From Bryobacterales bacterium (GTDB lineage: Bacteria > Acidobacteriota > Terriglobia > Bryobacterales > Bryobacteraceae): 64,000 bases of DNA. The stretch spans positions 62,001 through 126,000 of the forward strand of contig JAFAQY010000112.1 in NCBI GenBank assembly GCA_019261985.1, in the 5' to 3' direction. A model generated the notes under the pieces. The model did not search any database, was not told the DNA's origin, and worked only from the letters and a program-made list of their open reading frames with translations. Of this stretch, positions 16,668 through 26,446 are shown piece after piece. Position 1 is the first letter of the stretch; every line of letters starts with the position of its first letter. Both the position numbers and the translations under genes were made by a program.

Positions 16668-19633
16668 CTACTGATGTACCGTCAGAAGTGTTCCGGCCTG
16701 CGTGGTGAATCCGTTGTACGTTGCGGTCACCGGCTGATCGCCGTCGGCGAGCGTGGAAGGCACAACCACGTTGAACTGAAATTCACCCGGCGCTACAAGA
16801 CCGGCGAACGCGACCGTCGCGGCGATGCCTCCCATGTCGATGACCGGCGCCGGCGAAAGCGATCCCGATTGCAAGGAAGATCCGCTCACAACCGGCGTCG
16901 ACGTCGGCCCGAATCCGTTGGCGTAAATCACGATCGTTTCGCCAGGCTGGGCGGGAGTGCTGGCCCCGGGATAAAGGGTGGCAGGCCCGATCAGGCTTCC
17001 ATTGGCATGGACGGCGGCGATGTAAGGTCCGCCATTGAAAACAACAAATGAAGGAGATTCGGGTTGCGTCTGTGCCAGGTAGGGCGCGCTCGACACGGCA
17101 TTATTCGTGACCACCACGTTCACAGATCCAGTCAACGCGTCCGGAGGCGTGAGGATATTTACCTGCGATGGGCTGATGTAGTAGACATACGCGGGTTTGC
17201 CGTTTACCGTAACGCTTACTCCGTCGAGTTGAGTGGGCATCTGGCCATTCACGAAATCCGAGCCCTGCCAGATGCGCGAATCGCCTGCCTTGGCGAGATT
17301 CGTGCCTTTGATCGATACCCACGTGTTCGGCGCAATCGTGGGAGCCTCGCCCTCCGCATTGGCGACCTCTGTGATCGTCACTCCCGGGAAACTAATCTTG
17401 CCGATGTAGCCGTCGTAGCTGTTCCCGGTGCCTGGGTTCTTCAAGGCAGTTTGAAACGCTCCAGGTGTCGTAGGGAGTGTAGTGTCCCTGTCGTAGCCCG
17501 CTATATAGATGTTCCCGGGCGCGTCCACCGCCAGGCCCGTCACGGCCAGGCTTCCGGTGCCATCCGTCCCCCCCATCAGTGAAGAGAACAGCAACGCACT
17601 CCCTGCCGGATTGATTTTTGCAACGAACGCTCCGCCCTGGTTTAGGCTGGGCTCCACTGCGTTCACTGCTTGAAAAAAACCGTTGTTGTTGCCGGCCACG
17701 TATACATTCCCTTGCGTGTCGAGTTGAATGGCCGTGAGGAACGAAGCAGGTTCCACAAACGTCGACCAGACCAAGCCTGTTCCGGTGGGATTCAATTTGA
17801 CCACGAATGCACAATTGTATAGGAAAGAATTGGGGTCGCAGACGTTCTGAATGGCGCTCGAAGTTGCGGGGAACGCCGGCGAATGTGTGTAGCCGCCAAT
17901 ATAAGCGTTGCCTTGGCTGTCAGCGGCTACGCCGGTGGCGATGTCGCCGAAGCTTAAGCCTGCGGCTTCCAGGTACGTGAGATAAAGGAGCGATGCCCCC
18001 TTGGCGCTTACCGGCCCGAACTTCGCGGCAAAGCCTACAACCGGAACACCGTTGGACGGCGCAAGGGTCTTCTGGAATGCTCCCGAATTGACCGGTAGGG
18101 TCGCCGCGCCCGTTTGCCCAACCACATAAAAATTCCCATTCGGGTCCACTGTCACGCCAAAGGCTTCCGAACCGTAGCCATTCGACGCGCCGTTCGGATC
18201 GCCAAGGAGCGTGGAATACAAGAGCGTCGACAAGGAGGGATTCAAAACGGATACGAAGCCATTTCCAAAATTTGAGTCACCTGCAACATTGGAGCCCGGA
18301 ATCACGGCTCCCGGTGTTGTCGGGAAGCAGTTCTGCACGGATTGCGGCGTGCAATGGCTGTATGAGGTATAACCTACGATGTAGGCTTGTCCGAGGGAGT
18401 CCGCGGCGACGCCGAGCCCATACTCATAGCCGGCGCCACCAGCGCCCAGGAATGTCGACTTGGTAAGTTGGCCGGTAGCGCTGAATTTGGCTACAAAGGG
18501 GAGATATAGTCCGCTAGGATTTTTGTTTTGGAATGCGCCCGGCGTAGTCGGAAAATCGGAGTTGATGGCAGTACCAACAACATAGACCGCGTTATCCAAG
18601 CTATCCCAGGCAATCGCGGAAGCTATATCCGAACCGGGGTTCCCTCCGCCGCTAACGGACCCTCCCAGATAGGTGCTGTACAATAGCGCGGTGCCGGTTG
18701 AGTTCAGTGCGCTCACAAAGGTCTGTAACCGGTAGTTTTTGTAGTGGATTGATAGGCGTTGACCACAGGAAAATCCGTTGCAAGAGTTTCTCCGGCAACG
18801 TAGACGTTGCCGGCAGAGTCAATCGCCAGAGCCTCGTTGGGACTGAAAACTTGACCCACGGCTATGATGCTACCGATTCGGTCCACGCTCGAGCCGCCCA
18901 AATACGTCAGATAAGTAAACACCGGATCGATCGTCAACGTCTGGCTGCGATCGTATTTGCCTAAGCGGAAACCGACTTTGTTGCCGGCGATTGTATAGCC
19001 GGCGTCGAGCCTCGGCCTGGCGCCGGTCAAACCGAGCGAGATTTGCTTCGGGTCGGCGCCGGGCGCGACAACGAAATCGTACTCCAATTGGCCCGGATTG
19101 CCGTAAAAGACAGCATCGATGCCTGGGTAGATGCCCTGGTACCTCACTTTGCTATAAGTAGTGATTCCGCTCCGCCACTTCTTCGGGTCGTTGCCGATGT
19201 AGGAGTTGGTGATACCTTCCAACCTATCGGCCCCGGTAATCTGGGCCCAGCGATTGGCTCCCTTCAGTTCCATTCGGACAACAGACGGTGGAGCTTTGGC
19301 GCCGGCGGGCGGCCGGAGTGTGAAGACAGCTTCTTGCGATGTCAGAAACAACGAGTAGCCGTCTCCGCGGGATAGGAATTTTACGCGGCTGTCCGTTTGG
19401 CCCTGATTGGCCTCAAAGCTCAGGGGCAAGCCCGACAAGGCTCGCCTGGCCGCTTTCGCTTCGCGCGCCTTTTCTACCGGCTCCGCGAAGATGTTCCCGG
19501 GCGCCAAGCTCCAAAGAACAATTGAAATCAGGGCGCTTCCGGCGGTGCGCGGAGTGGGGCCCGGGAAAAATGATCTTTCAAACCAGGGCAAAGTAGCGTA
19601 GTATGATTTCAGCCGTATTCTTACCACCTTCAA
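16668..19633 (-). pseudogene. SBBP-repeat secreted protein with TIGR03437 C-terminus, split by a frameshift
   Basis: One ancestral gene read as two frames, 19633-18713 and 18716-16668. The upstream part has a hydrophobic export segment (TAGSALISIVLWSLAPG), the domain that precedes SBBP repeats (LPLSFEANQGQTDSRVKFLS, YPGIDAVFYGNPGQLEYDF) and the first SBBP repeat (ALAIDSAGNVYVAGETLATD FPVVNAYQ). The downstream part carries on in the middle of that repeat (SALNSTGTALLYSTYLGGS) with more beta-propeller repeats and a TIGR03437 end (PNTWVSIKGTNLA, YVYYISPSQVNILTPPDA). The junction at about 18716 needs one extra base to restore the frame. The stop and a GTG overlap as GTGA, so coupled translation of two pieces is conceivable but unlikely. 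No clear ATG start exists; the 5' end abuts an integrase relic. Confidence 0.75.
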
Positions 19634-19917
19634 CTACGGCCGGGACACCCTCGTGACAGAAAAACTCGTATGGCACGTCGTTAAGGAGTTTGCCTGCAAA
19701 AAGGAGTTTGCCTGCAAAATCGGCGTCAGCAAGCTCGCGCCGCACGATCTTCGTCGAAGTTGCGCCCGCGTGTGCCGAGCCGCCGGCGGCGAGCTGGAAC
19801 AGATTCAATTCCTGCTCGGCCACTTTTTCTCTGCAGACCACCGAACGCTACCTTGGCTGCACCCAACGGATCTCGTCTGCCGTCAACGACAGCATTGGGA
19901 TTGAGCCGAAAACCTGA
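19629..19917 (+). pseudogene. C-terminal relic of a tyrosine recombinase
   Basis: Only the catalytic C-terminal third of an acidobacterial XerC-like integrase remains. Readable blocks are VTEKLVWHVVKEFA, LAPHDLRRSCARVCRAAGGE (Arg-box HxxR), LEQIQFLLGH, then after a frameshift near 19826 TTERYLGCTQRISSAVND with the nucleophilic Tyr, ending SIGIEPKT. An 18-bp unit encoding KEFACK is duplicated in tandem at 19683-19718. The arrangement is the same family as the relic at 43309-44030. It overlaps the start of the SBBP gene on the other strand. It cannot be functional. Confidence 0.75.
19683..19718 (+). repeat. Tandem 18-bp duplication inside the integrase relic
   Basis: The unit AAGGAGTTTGCCTGCAAA occurs twice back to back (19683-19700 and 19701-19718), adding six codons in frame. 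A slippage-type duplication in a decayed gene. Confidence 0.9.
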
Positions 19918-20169
19918 ACGCCACTCCGGAAGAGTGGCCGACCATCCACCCGAACTGTATTGACCAACATCCGCGGATAGCGCGTTGGACCCTGGGTGAA
20001 TAATACCCGGGTTGCCCGCCGTACGGGAGCTATTCCGGTGGGCACTGGTATGAGTTGCGACGACCCATCGAAACGTGGATTCTTTCCACAATACCCACGT
20101 GAACTTCACTTAGTGCCTGTTCGGTGAGAACGTCCCGTGCAATCGAAACGTTATCGGCCGCCCCGCTCG

Positions 20170-20860
20170 TCAGTGGGGCCCGTTTCTTCTTAGTTCCTCC
20201 TGCACTTCGATCAGAAGCACCCTCGCCTTGGAATATGCTTTGGATGCCGATGCGAGATGCTCGGCAACCTCCGGTGTGACTTTGTCTTGCATTAACATCG
20301 CCAGACCCACCGTATACTGAGCGGCCGTCGATCTCGAATCGATTTGCACCGCGCTCGCCGCGCGGCCGTCCCCGCCTCCCCCAGCGGTTCAGCATCCCTA
20401 ACGCCGCCGCCTTGTTGGTGTGAAGTATAGCGAGATTCGGCTCTAGCACGAGTGCTCGCTCGTCCTGGTCCAGAGCCTGCTCCGGGCGGCCGGTCTTGAC
20501 ATAAATAATTCCGAGATTCATGCGGGCTTCTATCGAGTCCGGATCCAAACGGATCGTTTCGGTAAAGTGGTCCGCCGCCTCTTCGCTGCGGCCCTTCAAC
20601 CAAGCCTGAACTCCCAGGTCAAACTCGGTACGTGCGGCCTTAGATGGTTTGTGCTTCAACCTCCGAGCCGAAATGCCACCGGGAGCAGGACGCGACTCCA
20701 GAGGAGCTAGACACGCTCCAGCGTCAATGTTCCGATTCGGCGCGTCCCGCTTATCCGCGCCGTAAGTAGCGGCATCGCACTCCACGTCCCACTTCTGAGC
20801 CCCCGCCCGTACACACAACAGTCCTGCCGCGATACACACCGGGACTACCCATCGATTCAT
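20170..20860 (-). pseudogene. Secreted TPR-repeat protein, frameshifted
   Basis: A tetratricopeptide protein with an export signal (VPVCIAAGLLCVRAGAQ) starting at the ATG 20858-20860, which has AGGAGG five bases upstream. TPR units follow from about residue 70: FDLGVQAWLKGRSEEAADHF, ARMNLGIIYVKTGRPEQAL and HTNKAAALGMLNRWGEA. Near 20360-20400 the frame is lost; the natural continuation, with VQIDSRSTAAQYTVGLAMLM and ARVLLIEVQEELRRNGPH, is found in another frame and ends at the stop 20170-20172. At least one and probably two small indels are needed. A continuous frame does exist to 20030, but its C-terminal part is out of phase and not TPR-like. Confidence 0.65.
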
Positions 20861-20922
20861 GCGGTCCTCCTGAAAGGTAGAGCGAACCTTGATCAGAAAT
20901 GCGCCAGTCGCCATTTGTGGGG

Positions 20923-20936
20923 CAGGCTTCAGCCTG
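20923..20936. repeat. Short palindrome of the GCTTCAGC family
   Basis: CAGGCTTCAGCCTG is a perfect stem around the GCTTCAGC centre, between two divergent gene relics. It has the same centre as the hairpins at 5591-5608, 5637-5654 and 49843-49884, with a different stem. Confidence 0.6.
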
Positions 20937-20949
20937 ATCGGACAGCGCC

Positions 20950-21566
20950 GCCGAGAGCGAGAGCTTCTTCACCAGGCGGATGAACTGCGCGCGCAGCGGA
21001 GTTTACCCAAGTCCTCTGCCGCGGGGGCCGACGAAGACGCGGTAGCCGGAACTTGCGAAGCCACACGCCGAATGAATACACCAAGTGCGGTGGCTTTGGC
21101 GCTATGCGGCCACGCGCAAATCGAGAATGCCACCAACGCGGCAGAAGACGCCGCCAAGACTCGCCCCTCCGACATGCAACTCACGGCAGTCGATCTCCCC
21201 CTAACGCGGGCTGCATCGAGTCTGGCGCGGAATCGTCCGGAAACGGCGATCGAGCAGCTTCGGTCGATGGACCACATCGAGCGTATTCATCCCGAGGCCA
21301 TTTATTTGCGAGGGGTGGCTTATCTTCGGCTGCGCAAGGGCTCCGAGGCCGCCGCCGAGTTTCAAAAGATCATCGATCACACGGGTGTCTACTGGGGACC
21401 GTTTTATGCGGTTTCGTATGTAGGGCTGGCACGCGGCGCGGCCCTCGCAGGCGACATGCCGCGAAGCAGGAGAGCATACCAGGACTTTCTTGCCCTCTGG
21501 AAAGACGCCGACACTGACATTCCGATCCTAAAGCAGGCTAAGCTGGAATACTCCAAGCTGCCGTGA
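20950..21566 (+). pseudogene. C-terminal TPR tail of a serine/threonine kinase-type protein, N-terminus missing
   Basis: About 200 residues resembling the end of large acidobacterial proteins in which a protein kinase or winged-helix regulator is followed by TPR repeats. Recognisable pieces are AVALALCGHAQIENATNAAE, EAIYLRGVAYLRLRKGSEAA, AEFQKIIDHTGVYWGPFYAV and the end RRAYQDFLALWKDADTDIPI then LKQAKLEYSKLP, a very characteristic tail. No kinase domain or promoter precedes it; upstream lies the REP-like palindrome and then the divergent TPR gene. Probably a truncation left by a deletion or insertion. Family assignment is from memory of the tail motif. Confidence 0.5.
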
Positions 21567-21939
21567 ATATCATGCACCGACTTGGCATGAATTTCTTTCT
21601 GATGACTTCAGCGACCTTGAACAATCGATAACTTCCGAGATCTCGACATTCTATCGGCTCGTGGTTCGAGCCCATGCCGGACCTTTTGTTTCAGCAGATT
21701 ACAAGGATTCTTGGAACCGTTGTACAGATTTTGTACCACTCACGCAAAAACGTAAACCACTGTCAGCACGGCAATTAACACATCGGGCATGGATTCGAAA
21801 ATCGAATCCATAAACAATCAGGATCGTCAGGGAGCCGGGTGCGGGGCCGGGATTTCGATGGACCTTACTTGAAAAATTTTTCCGCATCGAGAGATGTGCT
21901 CTTGAGCTGTCCAATTTGAAAGGACAACGCAGGGAAGAG
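21567..21939. other. Intergenic stretch with a tRNA T-arm-like fragment
   Basis: No convincing gene. 21660-21683 reads as the 3' end of a tRNA: a five-pair T-stem (CGTGG/CCATG) around TTCGAGC, then CCGGACC as an acceptor strand, then T-rich DNA. No 5' half, anticodon arm or CCA was found. A T-arm of this quality is expected about once by chance in 64 kb, so an attachment-site relic is only a possibility. AT-rich DNA follows (21684-21900). Confidence 0.3.
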
Positions 21940-21952
21940 TAGAATATCATTC

Positions 21953-22320
21953 GTGCAGCGCGTGTTGGCGATGCTGTTGGTGGTCTTTCTCAGCGTTTCG
22001 CTGGTCAGCCCCGCCCTGTTCGCTGCCGAGGAAGATTCCAAACTTCCAGCTGCTGTCGCCGTTCTGGAGAACATCGTTGCGCGTTAATGTCATCTCAGCC
22101 GGAATCGTCATCCGGTCCAGCGCTGCGAGCCTCCAAGTGCCCCTTTTTTCCAACGGCGAAGGTTGTTCCGCTAAATCGGGTGGCGGGCGTTTCGGCCTTA
22201 GCTCAAAAACGCATCGCTGCGCCGACCGCCCATTCGACTCTTCGCGCGCAAGCACAATCGCTCTACCGCGTCTCATCTAATCGTGCGCGTCAAAAGCGCG
22301 GTCCTCCCGCTCTCGCATAG
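21953..22320 (+). pseudogene. Small exported Cys/His-containing protein, frameshifted
   Basis: A short acidobacterial protein type, broken by one missing base near 22046. The first frame (GTG at 21953, or ATG at 21971) gives a signal peptide, AMLLVVFLSVSLVSPALFAA, and EEDSKLPA. The next frame continues CCRRSGEHRCALMSSQPESS and GPALRASKCPFFPTAKVVP to the stop at 22318-22320. The Cys-Cys...His-Cys cluster suggests metal binding. TAGAAT at 21940-21945 lies 7 nt before the GTG. It sits 127 bp upstream of a siderophore-type receptor followed by a PepSY gene, a context that fits metal handling. The function is unknown, and the family is recalled rather than searched. Confidence 0.5.
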
Positions 22321-22447
22321 CTAAAAGATCACGAAACAATCGGCCTTCTCGTGAACAGCGTTCCGTCAGGCCAGCTGTTTCGAAATTCTAGGGTAGATTG
22401 CCTGCCCGCGCTCGCACGCTGGCAAGCGGTGGAGGCGAATTGTTTAT

Positions 22448-24880
22448 GTGGGGCTTCACGATCCAGATTTTGACAGTACACGTCCGTACCGTTTTGATAC
22501 TTTCCTTTTGATACTTTCCTTGTTTTGTCTTGCTTCCACCGGCAGCGGTCAGACAACCGGCACAGCGACCATATCGGGCCAAGTCGTAGATCAGAAGGGC
22601 GGAGTCCTACAGGATACCGCCGTAATACTTCTAAATGACGTTGGCGTCCGATTGCTGCAAACCCGGACGGGGCAAAGCGGGGATTTTGCTTTTCAGAGGC
22701 TGACTCCGGGCGAATATGTGGTGGAAGCAGAAAGATCCGGGTTCGCCCATACCCAGCAAAGAATTACCCTTAATGCCGCACCACCCGAAGCGCGGGTCAC
22801 GATTGAGATGAGGATCGCGGGGCCTGGTCAGCAGGTGACGGTGACTGCGGAAGTTGGTTCCTTCAGGACGGAAGAGTCATCGACCGCGACCAAGATGAAC
22901 ATCCCCTTGAACGAAATCCCACAGGGCGTGGGTGTCGTCAATCAGCCCCTGATTGAAAGTCAACAGGTCATCCACTTCGGGGATGCTGCCGAGAATATCA
23001 GCGGCGTAAACCGCGACGTGCTTCTGGCCGGCGAAGGAGGAAGTGCGCTGACCATCCGCGGCCTCTCGCTGGGAATATTCAGCAATTATTACCGCGACGG
23101 TTTTGCCTTCGATGGAATGGTCCCTTCGGATATGACAGACGTGGATCGCGTCGAGGTCCTTAAAGGGCCATCATCCGTGCTTTATGGACGCGCGGCGGCG
23201 AGCGGCATCGTGAACCTGATTACGAAAGAGCCTCTGCCTTTAACCCACGCAACTTTTTCTTTTCAGGCGGACACCTTCGGCGCCGTGCGCCCTACATTTG
23301 ATGTGACCGGCCCCATCGGGAAGAGTGAAAAGCTTCTCTATCGCCTCAATGCCGAATTCGCGGATACCTCTACCTTGAGGGACTTCTTTCATGACCGCCG
23401 GTATTTTTTGGCTCCGGCGCTGACGTGGAAGCCGCTCGCTTCGACTACCATTCGCGTTCTGATCGAATACCTGCACGGTTCGACCACAACCGACCTAGGC
23501 ATTCCATCGGTAGGCGATCGCCCAGCGCCGGTGCCAATCAGCAGGTTTTATGGCGAACCGTGGAACCATTCTCTGCTCCAGAACAAGCTCGGCAACGTGG
23601 ATATTGCCCATAACTTGACTCCGCGCTGGGTGATCCGTAGCCGGTTTCGGGCGACGCTCACAAATTGGGATTACCTCGATGTGACCCCAGGCACGCTCAT
23701 GGCCGACAACCGAACGCTCTCACGGTTCTCGGAAAATGCGGCGTATCCGCTCCGGTTTTACGACTGGCAGACGGACCTGAACGGCATCTTCAAGACCGGA
23801 AGCATCGAACACAACTTCCTGGTCGGATTCGAATACGGGAGGCAACAGGTTGTGCAGGATGCGGTCTACAGCGATGCACCGCCGATCGACATTTATAATC
23901 CGGTCTACTTCAGCATGAGCCGCCCAAGCGCGGCTGCCTTGGCGGCGTATTTCTTCAATCCTGCCGATCCGGATTATTTTCCGCTCAACGGGACAACGAA
24001 GCTGACGACGCATGGTGGATATCTTCAGGATCAAATCGCCCTTTTGCCGCGCCTTAAAATTCTCGCGGGAGTCCGCTTCGAGGGCTTCACGCAAAGGTAC
24101 GACGAGATTGTTTATGACACGCTCAATCGCCAAAGCAATGTTTCCGTCCTGCCACGAATCGGTATCACCTATCAGGTGATGCAGCCGCTCTCCCTTTACG
24201 CGAGTTGGAGCCGGAGTTTCAGTCCCACGCTGGCCGCACAATTCGGACCCTCGGGACAGCCTTTTTCACCGGAAGCCGCCAGGCAGTATGAAGCCGGCGT
24301 TCGAACCTTCAGCCTTCACGGAAGGCTTGCCTCATCTCTGGCTGTCTATCAGATTCGCGCGGGTAATCTGTTGATCACGAATCCGGGCAACCCTCTGGCT
24401 TCGATTCAGACCGGTAAGGTGGAATCAAAAGGGGTCGAATTCGACACGTCTGGTCGTATTCTGCCCGGCTGGAACGTGACTTTTGCGTATTCCTATAACG
24501 AAGCTTTCATCGTATCGGACTCGACCTTCCCGACAGGAAATGTCCTGCAAAATGCACCACGTCACAGCGGCAGTTTGTGGACCGTGTACGATGTGCAGCA
24601 CGGCCGGTTGCGAGGCCTGAGCTTCGGGGGTGGCGTTCAGGCTCGCGGCTACCGCTATGTCGATCCCGGGGACGATGTAATTTTGCCCGGATATGCGCGT
24701 GTAGATGCAATGGCCAGCTACGCTTTCGGGCCGTCGAATAGGGAACTGAAGCGGTACAGAATTGCTGTAAACATACAGAATCTCGGCAACCGGCTGTATT
24801 ATGCTTCCGGCAATACGCCTATCGATATTTTTCCTGGTTCAAAGATCGCAGCTCTGACGCAATTCCAGGTGCGTTTTTGA
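22448..24880 (+). CDS. TonB-dependent siderophore receptor with N-terminal carboxypeptidase-regulatory domain
   Basis: Outer-membrane receptor of 810 residues, probably for a ferric siderophore, energised by TonB-ExbB-ExbD. A hydrophobic signal (FLLILSLFCLASTGSGQ) is followed by a CarboxypepD_reg-like beta domain (TATISGQVVDQKGGVLQDTA, FAFQRLTPGEYVVEAERSGF), the plug (EIPQGVGVVNQPLI, ALTIRGLSLGIFSNYYRDGF, DRVEVLKGPSSVLYGRAAAS, GIVNLITKEPL) and a 22-strand-type barrel ending in Phe (AALTQFQVRF). FhuA/FpvA-like features are the plug phrasing and the C-terminal RLYYASGNTPIDIFPG. It is intact, in contrast to nearly all neighbours. The GTG start is uncertain; TTGACA and a -10-like TTTGAT lie just inside the 5' end, so the true start may be a little downstream. 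A PepSY pseudogene follows 28 bp after. Confidence 0.85.
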   Translation: MGLHDPDFDSTRPYRFDTFLLILSLFCLASTGSGQTTGTATISGQVVDQKGGVLQDTAVILLNDVGVRLLQTRTGQSGDFAFQRLTPGEYVVEAERSGFAHTQQRITLNAAPPEARVTIEMRIAGPGQQVTVTAEVGSFRTEESSTATKMNIPLNEIPQGVGVVNQPLIESQQVIHFGDAAENISGVNRDVLLAGEGGSALTIRGLSLGIFSNYYRDGFAFDGMVPSDMTDVDRVEVLKGPSSVLYGRAAASGIVNLITKEPLPLTHATFSFQADTFGAVRPTFDVTGPIGKSEKLLYRLNAEFADTSTLRDFFHDRRYFLAPALTWKPLASTTIRVLIEYLHGSTTTDLGIPSVGDRPAPVPISRFYGEPWNHSLLQNKLGNVDIAHNLTPRWVIRSRFRATLTNWDYLDVTPGTLMADNRTLSRFSENAAYPLRFYDWQTDLNGIFKTGSIEHNFLVGFEYGRQQVVQDAVYSDAPPIDIYNPVYFSMSRPSAAALAAYFFNPADPDYFPLNGTTKLTTHGGYLQDQIALLPRLKILAGVRFEGFTQRYDEIVYDTLNRQSNVSVLPRIGITYQVMQPLSLYASWSRSFSPTLAAQFGPSGQPFSPEAARQYEAGVRTFSLHGRLASSLAVYQIRAGNLLITNPGNPLASIQTGKVESKGVEFDTSGRILPGWNVTFAYSYNEAFIVSDSTFPTGNVLQNAPRHSGSLWTVYDVQHGRLRGLSFGGGVQARGYRYVDPGDDVILPGYARVDAMASYAFGPSNRELKRYRIAVNIQNLGNRLYYASGNTPIDIFPGSKIAALTQFQVRF
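22494..22522 (+). repeat. Tandem 14-bp duplication at the start of the receptor gene
   Basis: TTTTGATACTTTCC occurs twice in direct succession near 22494-22522, coding the start of the hydrophobic signal segment. Because the unit is not a multiple of three, a change in copy number would shift the frame. Confidence 0.7.
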
Positions 24881-24908
24881 GGAGCAAGCCAGTTTTTTAG
24901 GTGAATTC

Positions 24909-26298
24909 ATGAGTTCCGTCGCGGGAACCGAACAGCGCTCGCAGATATGGCCCAGCTACCGCACCGTGTGGCGCTGGCATTTTTACGCAGGGCTGTTCTG
25001 CATTCCGTTCGTCATATGGCTGAGTATCACTGGCTCAATCTATTTGTTCCGGCCGCAAATTGAGGCTTGGTTCGACCGGCCCTACGACCATCTCGCGATA
25101 GATGGGCCTCGCGCGAGCGCTGACGCGCAAGTACGCGCTGCACTCGCCGCAGTATCGGGATCAAATCTTCACTTTTACGAGTTGCCGCAAAACGCTCAAT
25201 CGGCTAGTCGCGTCATTGTGGGCAGAGGATCTGAAGAGTTCCGCGTGTACGTGCATCCACAGAGTCTAAAGATTCTAAATGTCGTCAACGAAGACAATCG
25301 TCCCATGACCGTCGTGTTTCATTTGCATGGTGAACTGCTCATGGGCGACCGCGGCTCAATGGTGGTGGAACTGGCGGCATCATGGGCGATTGTCATGATC
25401 CTGACCGGTCTGTACCTATGGTGGCCCCGCAATGCCGGGCGATTCGGCGGAATACTCTATCCAAGGATCAATCAGAGCGGGCGCGTATTCTGGCGTGATC
25501 TGCACCCGTATCCGGTCTGTGGGTCTCGTCGTTCGTTCTCTTCCTCCTCTTTACGGGCCTTCCTTGGGCGAGTAGCTGGGGCAAGTATCTCGACAAAGTT
25601 CGCGAGCTGACGAACAGCGTCGGCAACCCCGATTGGACCATCGGGTCTTCTTCAGAAGCAGCCGCTCGCATTGCCCGGAATACAAGCGCCCTTACGGTCA
25701 CATTGGCGGAGCATGCGGCTCACATTCACAAAGCGCCCAGTGAATCCGCCCGGACGTCTCTCGCCAGTCTCGACAGAATCGTGACGACGGTTTCACCTCT
25801 GCATCTGGCCTACCCGGTCCTTATCTCTCCTCCAGCAAATGCAGGAGGCGCTTGGATTGCCAAATCCGACGCGCAGAACCGGACGCTCCCGTGTCAATCT
25901 GGAAATCAATCCAGTTACTGGAGCGATTATCAGACGCGAGGATTTCAATCAACGCCAAATGGATCGACCAGGCCGTGGGCATTGGCGTGGCAGCTCACGA
26001 AGGCCAACTGTTCGGCGTGCCGAACCAGTTGCTGGGCGTGTTCACCGCAGTCGGCCTGATAACTCTCAGTGCCAGTTCCGTGGTGCTCTGGTGGCGGCGT
26101 CGGCCGCCAAACGTTCTCGGAGCGCCTCCCGCGCCCGTGCCCAGGGAAAGGGTTTCTCCTATTTTTGTGGCTCTATTCGTGGGTATGGGAATTTACTTGC
26201 CGCTGCTTGGGCTTTCGATGGTCGCAGTCCGCCTGACTGAACTTTTTCTGTTGCGGCGGATTGGGCCGGCGAAGGATTGGCTGGGGCTGGCAAGTTGA
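24909..26298 (+). pseudogene. PepSY-associated transmembrane protein, three frameshifts
   Basis: Homologous to inner-membrane PepSY proteins often encoded beside siderophore receptors and thought to aid ferric-siderophore reduction. Segment 1 (24909 to about 25505) has YRTVWRWHFYAGLFCIPFVI, ITGSIYLFRPQIEAWFDRPY, MTVVFHLHGELLMGDRGSMV, LTGLYLWWPR and VFWRDLH. The next segment is one frame over, VSGLWVSSFVLFLLFTGLPW and ASSWGKYLDKVRELTNSVGN. Near 25895 the frame shifts again (VNLEINPVTGAIIRREDF), and near 25965 once more (WIDQAVGIGVAAHEGQLFG, QLLGVFTAVGLITLSASSVV). Each junction needs one base. All ancestral membrane segments are still readable, so decay, or sequence error, is recent. Confidence 0.8.
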
Positions 26299-26446
26299 GG
26301 ACTTCCATCCTGACAAGGATGGAAGAGAGCGGAATTATATCGAGCCAAACCCTCACGCCGCCTCCGCTTGTGGAATCAGCTGAGGACCTCCCGATTGAGC
26401 ATCCAACTTTAGACCCGCTGCGTAATACAATTTGAAGGATCATGCT

